The notes beneath the pieces are model-generated. The model saw only the letters and a list, made by a program, of their open reading frames with translations. It did not search any database and had not been told where the DNA came from. Positions 4,940 through 10,514 of a stretch of 11,720 nt of DNA are shown piece by piece; position 1 is the first letter of the stretch; each line of letters starts with the position of its first letter. The stretch lies in the NCBI GenBank assembly GCA_903868285.1, contig CAIPUP010000135.1, forward strand, positions 1-11,720, read 5' to 3'. This DNA is from an uncultured beta proteobacterium (lineage in GTDB: Bacteria > Pseudomonadota > Gammaproteobacteria > Burkholderiales > SG8-39). The translations under genes were made by a program, and so were the position numbers.

Positions 4940-6655
4940 ATGAAAACCCATCGTGATTTGAATCAACCTTGGCTGAAGTCCGGCGCTTTGCTGTTGCCGC
5001 GTTTCCATTGCCTTTCTGCCTGCCTGTTCTCCTGTCTGTTCTGCTGCCTGTTCGCCTGCCTGCATGCGTTCAGCCTGCCGGTGCTGGCCCAGGACGCAAG
5101 GGACGCACGAGAAGGACGGGACGACGCCCGCAGCACCCTGCGCATCGGCATGGCCGCCGACATCACCTCGGTCGATCCGCATCTGTCGAATATTTCGCCC
5201 AACAACCAGATCGGCTGGCATGTGTTCGAGGCGCTGACCCATGTCGATGACAACGCCCGGCTGGTCCCCGGCCTGGCCAGCAGCTGGCGCGCGGTCGATC
5301 CCCGCACCTGGGAATTCAAGCTGCGCGCGAATGTGAAATTCCATGACGGCACAACGCTGGTGGCCAAGGATGTACTGGCCTCGATCGAGCGTGCACGCAA
5401 GCTCGCCAACGGTCAGTTCGCCGGCTTCACCCGCACCATCATTGCCGCCGAAGCGCCCGACGCACTCACGGTACGACTGCGTACCGCTGCGCCCTACGCC
5501 ACCCTGCCGCATGACCTGAATTCGATTTTCATCATCCCGGCGCGGCTGATGAATGCCAGCAGCGAGGACTTCAATGCCGGACGCGCCATGATCGGCAGCG
5601 GCCCCTGGCGCTTCGAGCGCTATGCCCGCGGCGACCGGGTCGAGCTGAGCCGCTTTGACGGTCACCGCGATGCTGCCCGCGATGCTGCCCGGGATGCCGC
5701 CCGCCCTAGCAGCTGGAACAAGCTGGTGTTTCGCGTCCTCAGCAACGATCCTGCACGCAGCGCCGCACTGCTGGCCGGGGATGTCGACATCATCGAGCAG
5801 GTGCCGCCGGCAGACCTGGAAAAGTTCAATAAAAACAATAACTTAACTCTATCCCGCAAGACCTCCTGGCGAACCATCTTCCTGCAGCTCGACCACAGCC
5901 GCGAGCGCAGTCCGCACATCACCGATCGCAAGGGTGGCGCCATCGCCAACCCGCTGCGCGATGTGCGGGTGCGCAGCGCCATCAGCAAGGCCATCAATCG
6001 CGCTGCCATTGCCGCGCGTGTGATGGAAGGTGCTGCGGTACCCGCCGCCGCGCTGGTGTCACCGCAGATCTTTGGCCATCCGCCAGCCAAAGACCTGTCA
6101 CCTGAAACCTTCGATGCCGACGGCGCGCGCAAGCTGCTGGCCGAAGCCGGCTATCCCGAGGGCTTCAACCTCACCCTGCATGCGCCGAACAACCGCTATG
6201 TCAACGACGACCAGGTGGCACAGGCGGTGGCACAGATGCTGACCCGCATCGGCATCATCACCAAGGTTGAGGTGATGCCGGCCAACGTCTATTTCACCCG
6301 TGCCCGCAACGGCGAATTCAGTGTTGCGATGCTGGGCTGGGGCTCGTTCTCGGCCGATCTGGCGCTACGTTCACTGCTGATGACACCCTCGGCCGAAAAG
6401 GGCCTCGGCACCTGGAACTGGGGTGGCTACGCCAACCCGCGCCTCGATCAGCTGATCGAGCGCAGCCTGTCCACCACCGAGGAAGCCAAGCGCGAAGCAC
6501 TGGCGCGTGAAGCCATGCTGCTGGCGATGCGCGATCATGCCGCCATCGCGCTGCATCACCAGATCAGCACCTGGGCCATGAAGTCCGGGCTGAAACTGCA
6601 GCCGCGCACCGACGAGTACACCCTCGCCGGTAGCCTCAGCTTGCAACGTCCCTAG
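4940..6655 (+). CDS. ABC importer periplasmic substrate-binding protein (family 5, DppA/OppA-like)
   Basis: This 571-residue secreted protein captures the solute for the importer encoded downstream. A long signal peptide runs to about residue 50: basic start, hydrophobic core, then LPVLA before QD, a plausible signal peptidase I site. The core is an unusual Cys-rich repeat (residues 24-43). The mature domain begins near residue 66 with LRIGMAADITSVDPHLS and shows family-5 landmarks such as FEALTHVDD, LVPGLASSWRAVDPRTWEF and LRANVKFHDGTTL. Later come DVRVRSAISKAINR, ARKLLAEAGYPEGF and the C-terminal ISTWAMKSGLKL. At about 570 residues it is slightly longer than typical members, partly from the signal region and an inserted Asp-Ala-Ala-Arg repeat (244-255). 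A charged repeat-like stretch (DARDAREGRDDAR) follows the cleavage site. The ligand cannot be deduced: dipeptides, oligopeptides, glutathione, nickel chelates and other solutes use this family. Confidence 0.9.
   Translation: MKTHRDLNQPWLKSGALLLPRFHCLSACLFSCLFCCLFACLHAFSLPVLAQDARDAREGRDDARSTLRIGMAADITSVDPHLSNISPNNQIGWHVFEALTHVDDNARLVPGLASSWRAVDPRTWEFKLRANVKFHDGTTLVAKDVLASIERARKLANGQFAGFTRTIIAAEAPDALTVRLRTAAPYATLPHDLNSIFIIPARLMNASSEDFNAGRAMIGSGPWRFERYARGDRVELSRFDGHRDAARDAARDAARPSSWNKLVFRVLSNDPARSAALLAGDVDIIEQVPPADLEKFNKNNNLTLSRKTSWRTIFLQLDHSRERSPHITDRKGGAIANPLRDVRVRSAISKAINRAAIAARVMEGAAVPAAALVSPQIFGHPPAKDLSPETFDADGARKLLAEAGYPEGFNLTLHAPNNRYVNDDQVAQAVAQMLTRIGIITKVEVMPANVYFTRARNGEFSVAMLGWGSFSADLALRSLLMTPSAEKGLGTWNWGGYANPRLDQLIERSLSTTEEAKREALAREAMLLAMRDHAAIALHHQISTWAMKSGLKLQPRTDEYTLAGSLSLQRP
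5009..5068 (+). repeat. 12-bp tandem repeat (5 copies) encoding a Cys-rich signal-peptide core
   Basis: Five in-frame 12-bp units at 5009-5020, 5021-5032, 5033-5044, 5045-5056 and 5057-5068 encode CLSA, CLFS, CLFC, CLFA and CLHA. Most units start TGCCTG or TGTCTG followed by TTC. Six cysteines fall within 17 residues of the hydrophobic core. Units differ by a few bases, so the tract is degenerate, but the register is exact. Slippage of whole units would lengthen or shorten the core by four residues without a frameshift. Confidence 0.8.
5669..5704 (+). repeat. 12-bp tandem repeat (3 copies) encoding Asp-Ala-Ala-Arg
   Basis: GATGCTGCCCGC (5669-5680), GATGCTGCCCGG (5681-5692) and GATGCCGCCCGC (5693-5704) are three consecutive near-identical units. 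They are in frame in the binding-protein gene and give three DAAR copies between FDGHR and PSSWNKLVFRV. The position fits a surface loop preceding a beta strand, where family members usually have a short YWG/KP-type turn. The repeat is seen directly; the loop placement is inferred. Confidence 0.8.
5821..5853 (+). other. Short low-GC patch inside the binding-protein gene
   Basis: Only 6 of 33 bases are G or C, whereas the flanking coding sequence is clearly GC-rich. It encodes an Asn/Lys-rich stretch, FNKNNNLTLS, directly after VPPADLEK, where homologues generally have a variable loop. The frame is uninterrupted. It could be recently acquired or simply a polar loop under different codon choice. 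Confidence 0.65.
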
Positions 6656-6686
6656 TCTGCTGCGCCGCTAAGCCGCCCGTCACCGT

Positions 6687-7688
6687 ATGTTGGGTATGTT
6701 GGTCCTGATCGCACGCCGTCTCGGCCAGAGTGCACTGGTGCTGCTGGTGATGTCGCTGCTGGTGTTTGTCGGCGTGTTCGCCATCGGCGATCCGCTGGCC
6801 ATCCTGGTGAGCCCCGACGCCACGCCCGAGGAAATCGCCCGCAGCGCGCGTGAACTCGGCCTGCAGCAACCGCTATGGCAGCAGTACCTGCTGTTTCTGC
6901 AACAAGCACTGCAAGGCAATCTCGGACGCTCGTTTGCGCATGGCGAGCCGGCCATGGCGCTGATCCTGGAGCGCCTGCCGGCCACGCTGGAGCTGGCCAT
7001 CAGCGCCACCGTCATTGCCATCGTGCTGGGCATTCCACTCGGGCTATGGGCCGGACTGCGCCCGCGCAGCCTGAGCGGACAAAGCATCATGGCCGGCTCC
7101 ATCCTTGGCTTCTCGCTGCCAACCTTCTGGGTCGGACTGATGCTGATCATGCTGTTCTCGGTCTGGTTGGGCTGGCTGCCGGCCAGCGGTCGCGGCCCGG
7201 TGCAAAGCGTACTGGGTCTGCCGCTCAGCCTGGGCAGCAGCGAGGGCTGGCGTCATCTGCTGTTGCCAGCGCTCAATCTGGCGCTGTTCAAGCTGGCCCT
7301 GATCATTCGACTGGTGCGTGCCGGCTGCATCGAAGCACTGCGCCAGGACTATGTGCGCTTTGCCCGCGCCAAGGGCCTGCATCCGCGTCGCATCATCGGC
7401 GTGCATGTACTGAAGAACCTGCTGCTGCCGCTGATCACCGTCATCGGCCTGGAGTTCGGCTCGGTGATTGCCTTTTCCATCGTCACCGAAACCATCTTTG
7501 CCTGGCCTGGCATGGGCAAGCTGCTGATCGACTCGATCAATGTGCTGGACCGGCCGGTGATCGTGGCCTATCTGTGCATCATCGTGCTGCTGTTCACGCT
7601 CATCAATTTGCTGGTAGATCTGCTGTACGTGCTGCTGGACCCGCGTCTGCGACCCAGCACAGCAACACCGCAGCGAGCCGGCACATGA
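6687..7688 (+). CDS. ABC importer permease, DppB/OppB-like
   Basis: This 333-residue inner-membrane permease forms half of the translocation channel. Transmembrane segments are evident at about 12-34, 100-123, 135-162, 190-212, 245-268 and 292-318, the usual six for DppB. The N-terminal segment is followed by the periplasmic stretch with GDPLAIL and LGLQQPLWQQYL, characteristic of this subfamily. The cytoplasmic coupling loop reads DYVRFARAKGLHPRRIIGVH (221-240), the EAA-like motif that contacts the ATPases. TETIFAWPGMGKLL (267-280) is another family hallmark. The start is either 6687 or the ATG at 6696; neither has a clear ribosome site, and the gap to the binding-protein stop is 31 bp. It ends in an ATGA overlap with the next permease gene. 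Confidence 0.92.
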   Translation: MLGMLVLIARRLGQSALVLLVMSLLVFVGVFAIGDPLAILVSPDATPEEIARSARELGLQQPLWQQYLLFLQQALQGNLGRSFAHGEPAMALILERLPATLELAISATVIAIVLGIPLGLWAGLRPRSLSGQSIMAGSILGFSLPTFWVGLMLIMLFSVWLGWLPASGRGPVQSVLGLPLSLGSSEGWRHLLLPALNLALFKLALIIRLVRAGCIEALRQDYVRFARAKGLHPRRIIGVHVLKNLLLPLITVIGLEFGSVIAFSIVTETIFAWPGMGKLLIDSINVLDRPVIVAYLCIIVLLFTLINLLVDLLYVLLDPRLRPSTATPQRAGT

Positions 7689-8548
7689 GCGCGCGCGAAC
7701 TGTTGCGGGGCTTTCAGCGCAGTCATCTGGCCATGGCAGGTCTGTCGCTGCTGGCGCTGCTATTGCTGCTGGCGCTGGCTGCTGGCGTGATCGCGCCACA
7801 GAACCCCTACGACCTGGCCCAGCTCGATATCACCGATGGTCGCCTGCCACCCGGCGAACGGCTGGGTAGCGGCGCGCTGGCCTTGCTGGGTACGGATGAT
7901 CAGGGCCGCGACATGCTCTCGGCCATCCTGTACGGTTTGCGCATCTCGCTGCTGATTGGCACTGGCAGCACCCTGCTGGCGCTGGCCATCGGGCTGACAC
8001 TGGGCATCACCGCCGCCTGGCATGGCGGCTGGATCGACGCCCTGATCATGCGCGTCGCCGATATCCAGCTATCGTTTCCGGCCATCCTGATCGCGCTGGT
8101 GCTGCTGGCGGTGTTCGGTCAGGGCAGCGACAAGATCCTGTTGGCGCTGGTGGCAGTGCAATGGGCCTATTACGCCCGCACCGTGCGTGCCACTGCGCTG
8201 GTTGAACGCGGTCGCGAATACATCGAGGCGGCGCGTTGTCTGGCCCTGCCCGGCTGGCGCATCCTGCTGTGGCATCTGCTGCCCAACTGCCTGCCGCCGC
8301 TGATCGTGGTGGCCACGGTGCAGGTGGCCTCGGCCATCGCACTGGAGGCCACGTTGTCGTTCCTCGGCCTCGGCCTGCCCATCACCGAACCCTCGCTCGG
8401 CCTGCTCATCGCCAATGGCTTCTCCTATCTGCTCTCGGGCAAATACTGGATCAGCCTGTTTCCCGGCCTGGCCCTGCTGCTGTTGATCGTCAGCCTCAAC
8501 CTGGTGGGTGACCGGCTGCGCGACCTGCTCGACCCGAGGCTGCAATGA
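7685..8548 (+). CDS. ABC importer permease, DppC/OppC-like
   Basis: This 287-residue partner permease matches the usual DppC size. It has a short cytoplasmic N-terminus (SARELLRGFQRSHLAMAG), TM1 at about 17-37, then the family-typical periplasmic motif LLGTDDQGRDMLSAILYGLR (68-87), and further membrane segments at about 87-110, 129-146, 150-166, 205-228 and 254-275. The EAA loop is EYIEAARCLALPGWRILLWH (178-197), and EATLSFLGLGLP (221-232) is also diagnostic. The reading frame is open far upstream, but the start at 7685 is chosen because it overlaps the dppB-like stop as ATGA and begins where homology begins. The stop overlaps the next ATG in the same manner, so translation is probably coupled. 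Confidence 0.92.
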   Translation: MSARELLRGFQRSHLAMAGLSLLALLLLLALAAGVIAPQNPYDLAQLDITDGRLPPGERLGSGALALLGTDDQGRDMLSAILYGLRISLLIGTGSTLLALAIGLTLGITAAWHGGWIDALIMRVADIQLSFPAILIALVLLAVFGQGSDKILLALVAVQWAYYARTVRATALVERGREYIEAARCLALPGWRILLWHLLPNCLPPLIVVATVQVASAIALEATLSFLGLGLPITEPSLGLLIANGFSYLLSGKYWISLFPGLALLLLIVSLNLVGDRLRDLLDPRLQ

Positions 8549-9627
8549 ACGCGCCGCTATTGCAGGTAGAGCAGCTGGACTGCGTCGTCCGTCAAGCCGG
8601 TGTCCTGACTGGCGATGCAGACCTGGCCGTGCTGCAGCAGCTCGACTTCAGCCTGCAACGCGGTCGCATTCTCGGCCTGGTGGGGGAATCCGGCTGCGGC
8701 AAGAGCATGACCGGCAATGCCATCCTCGGCCTGCTGGAGCCGCCGGCGCGCATCGTGCGAGGACGCATCCTGTTTGACGGCGTCGATCTGCTGCAACAGG
8801 ACGAAGCGGCACTGCGAGGCTTGCGCGGTGATCGCATCGCTATGGTGTTCCAGGACCCGATGATGACGCTCAACCCGGTGTTACGCATCGATACCCAGAT
8901 GATCGAGGCCATCCAGGCGCATCACCCGCTGCCGCGCAAGCAAGCCCTGGCGCGTGCCGCAACCGCGCTGGCGCAGCTCGGGCTGCACGACCCGCAACAG
9001 CGACTGCGTGAGTATCCGCACCAACTCTCGGGCGGCATGCGCCAGCGTGTGGCCATCGCCATTGCGCTGCTGAACCAGCCGGCCTTGCTGATTGCCGATG
9101 AGCCCACCACTGCCCTGGACGTGACCACCCAGCGCCAGATCGTGCAGCAGGTGCAGGCGTTGTGCCGCGAGCAAGGCAGCGCGCTGATCTGGATCAGTCA
9201 CGACCTGGCGCTGGTGTCCAGCCTGGCCGACGAGATCTGCGTCATGTATGCCGGACGCATCGTCGAGCGCGGGCCGGTGCAGGCGGTGCTGCAGCAGCCG
9301 CGCCATCCCTATACCCGTGGCCTGATCGATGCCGCGCCGGCCGGGCATGTGCCGGGCCAGCCGCTGCCGCAAATTCCCGGCAATGTGCCGCTGCCGCCAC
9401 CGCTGTCGCAGGCCGGCCGTGGCTGCGCCTTTGCGCCGCGCTGCGGCTACGCCAGTGCGCGCTGCGGCGAGACCGAGCCGGCACCGCCCGAGCAGGCCGT
9501 ATCAGCGACACACCGCGCGACACACCCCGCGACACACCACGCGACACACCGCGCGACACAGCGCGTGCGCTGCCATCATCCGCTGGTCTATTCAGCCGAT
9601 GGCGCAACCGAGGCGATCACGCCATGA
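8545..9627 (+). CDS. ABC importer ATPase, DppD/OppD-like, with His-repeat insertion
   Basis: This 360-residue nucleotide-binding subunit is cytoplasmic and drives transport. Motifs in order: Walker A GESGCGKS (47-54), Q-loop Q103 in VFQDPMMTLNP, signature LSGGMRQR (161-168), Walker B LLIADEPTTALD (181-192) with catalytic E186, and switch His in WISHD (H219). The C-terminal oligopeptide/dipeptide domain follows HPYTRGL and carries four cysteines: C294, C300, C307 and C343. This GC-F-RC...C...C pattern is conserved in DppD/OppD and, from memory, has been reported to hold an iron-sulfur cluster in some members. Between the third and fourth cysteines lie five 4-residue Ala-Thr-His repeats (321-340), which look inserted. 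It overlaps both neighbours by ATGA. Confidence 0.92.
   Translation: MNAPLLQVEQLDCVVRQAGVLTGDADLAVLQQLDFSLQRGRILGLVGESGCGKSMTGNAILGLLEPPARIVRGRILFDGVDLLQQDEAALRGLRGDRIAMVFQDPMMTLNPVLRIDTQMIEAIQAHHPLPRKQALARAATALAQLGLHDPQQRLREYPHQLSGGMRQRVAIAIALLNQPALLIADEPTTALDVTTQRQIVQQVQALCREQGSALIWISHDLALVSSLADEICVMYAGRIVERGPVQAVLQQPRHPYTRGLIDAAPAGHVPGQPLPQIPGNVPLPPPLSQAGRGCAFAPRCGYASARCGETEPAPPEQAVSATHRATHPATHHATHRATQRVRCHHPLVYSADGATEAITP
9505..9564 (+). repeat. 12-bp tandem repeat (5 copies) encoding Ala-Thr-His-X
   Basis: Five in-frame units (9505-9516, 9517-9528, 9529-9540, 9541-9552, 9553-9564) share GCGACACA. The first four read GCGACACAC followed by CGC, CCC, CAC and CGC; the fifth is GCGACACAGCGC. 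They encode ATHR, ATHP, ATHH, ATHR and ATQR. Near-perfect identity at all codon positions suggests recent duplication rather than ancient protein repeats. The tract precedes VRCHHP, the last cysteine of the ATPase's C-terminal domain. Confidence 0.9.
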
Positions 9628-10463
9628 CAGCAGCTGCGAATCAGAACCACAGCATCAGCGCCCCGCTACTGCAGTTGCAGGAGGTCAGCCTGCGCTATGG
9701 CGATAAGTCAAAAATATCTTTTAAATCAATAGGTTACGATAAATATTCCGGCCCGGCCGTGGATCAGGTCAGCCTGCAACTGGCAGCCGGCGAGACGCTC
9801 GGCCTGGTGGGCGAATCCGGTTGCGGCAAATCCACCCTCGGACGCATCGCGGCCGGCCTGCTGCTGCCCGACAGCGGTCAGCGCCTGTGGTGTGGCGAGG
9901 ATGTGCGCCAGCTCGACGCTGCGGCACAGCGCCGGGCACGACTGGATGTACAGCTGATTTTCCAGAACAGCCATGCCGCGCTCAATCCGCGCCTGCGCAG
10001 CGAGCAGCTGATCGGTGAAGCACCGGTGGTGCATGGCCTGATCCGCGCCAGCGAGCGACGCGACTGGGTGATCCAGCTGTTGCAGCGGGTCGGCCTGGAC
10101 GCCAGCCACATCGATCGCTATCCGCACCAGTTCTCCGGCGGCCAGCGTGCCCGCCTCGGCATCGCCCGCGCACTGGCGGTGCAGCCGCGACTGCTGATCT
10201 GTGACGAAGCGGTGGCGGCGCTCGACGTCTCGGTGCAAGCGCAAGTGATCAATCTGCTGTTGTCGCTGCGGGCCGAGTTCGGGCTGTCGATGCTGTTCAT
10301 CAGCCATGATCTGGATGTGGTGCGACACCTGTCGGACCGGGTGCTGGTGATGCATGCCGGACAGATCGTCGAATCGGGCGCGACCGAGAGCGTTTACCAT
10401 CAGCCGCAACACGCCTATACCCGCTCGCTGCTCGAGAGCATTCCGCGCCTGGCGCGGATTTAG
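9624..10463 (+). CDS. ABC importer ATPase, DppF/OppF-like, short form
   Basis: This 279-residue second nucleotide-binding subunit completes the importer. Walker A GESGCGKST is at 63-71, Q-loop Q114 in LIFQNSHAALNPR, signature FSGGQRARLGIARAL (170-184), Walker B LLICDEAVAALD (190-201) and switch His H228 in FISHD. The Walker B downstream context is DEAVAALD rather than the common DEPVSALD or DEPTSALD; the catalytic E195 is intact. The protein stops shortly after AYTRSLLESIP, so it lacks the C-terminal cysteine-bearing domain that many OppF/DppF proteins of about 330 residues have. The open frame extends far upstream, but the start at 9624 overlaps the preceding stop as ATGA and fits homology. 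Residues 27-42 come from an AT-rich patch. Confidence 0.91.
   Translation: MTAAANQNHSISAPLLQLQEVSLRYGDKSKISFKSIGYDKYSGPAVDQVSLQLAAGETLGLVGESGCGKSTLGRIAAGLLLPDSGQRLWCGEDVRQLDAAAQRRARLDVQLIFQNSHAALNPRLRSEQLIGEAPVVHGLIRASERRDWVIQLLQRVGLDASHIDRYPHQFSGGQRARLGIARALAVQPRLLICDEAVAALDVSVQAQVINLLLSLRAEFGLSMLFISHDLDVVRHLSDRVLVMHAGQIVESGATESVYHQPQHAYTRSLLESIPRLARI
9702..9747 (+). other. Low-GC patch inside the DppF-like ATPase gene
   Basis: Only 9 of 46 bases are G or C, in strong contrast with the surrounding GC-rich ATPase gene. It encodes a Lys/Ser/Ile/Tyr-rich stretch (YGDKSKISFKSIGYDKYS) between the first beta strand LRYG and PAVDQVSL. Homologues carry a variable-length insert in this place. CGATAA occurs at 9701-9706 and again 36 bp later at 9737-9742, a weak direct repeat. 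The frame is preserved. Confidence 0.7.
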
Positions 10464-10514
10464 CGCGACACATTAACGCGACAAACCCACTCACTGAAAA
10501 CGCTGGAGATTCAC
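10464..10514 (+). other. Short gap between the importer operon and the monooxygenase
   Basis: The 51 bases hold no hairpin with a T-run, so no intrinsic terminator and no clear promoter are visible. They contain GCGACACA (10465-10472), identical to the first eight bases of the Ala-Thr-His repeat unit, and a related GCGACAAA (10478-10485). GGAG at 10505-10508, six bases before the ATG, is a ribosome site for the next gene. Read-through from the importer operon is plausible. Confidence 0.5.

Noticed and set aside
4940..5092. Lipoprotein signal on the binding protein
   Set aside because: LFAC at 37-40 has Phe at the -2 position and is followed by more hydrophobic core and a better signal peptidase I site (VLA before QD), so a soluble periplasmic protein is preferred, though not proven.
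6875..7684. N-terminal extension of the DppC-like frame
   Set aside because: It lies within the well-supported DppB-like gene; homology to DppC begins at 7685, where an ATGA overlap gives the natural start.
9505..9564. CRISPR-like array
   Set aside because: The units are contiguous 12-mers with no spacers, lie in frame within a conserved gene, and no cas gene is present.
9162..9623. N-terminal extension of the DppF-like frame
   Set aside because: It overlaps the DppD-like C-terminus out of frame; the family alignment and ATGA overlap support 9624.
10440..10514. Intrinsic terminator after the importer operon
   Set aside because: No GC-rich hairpin followed by a T-run is present in the gap.
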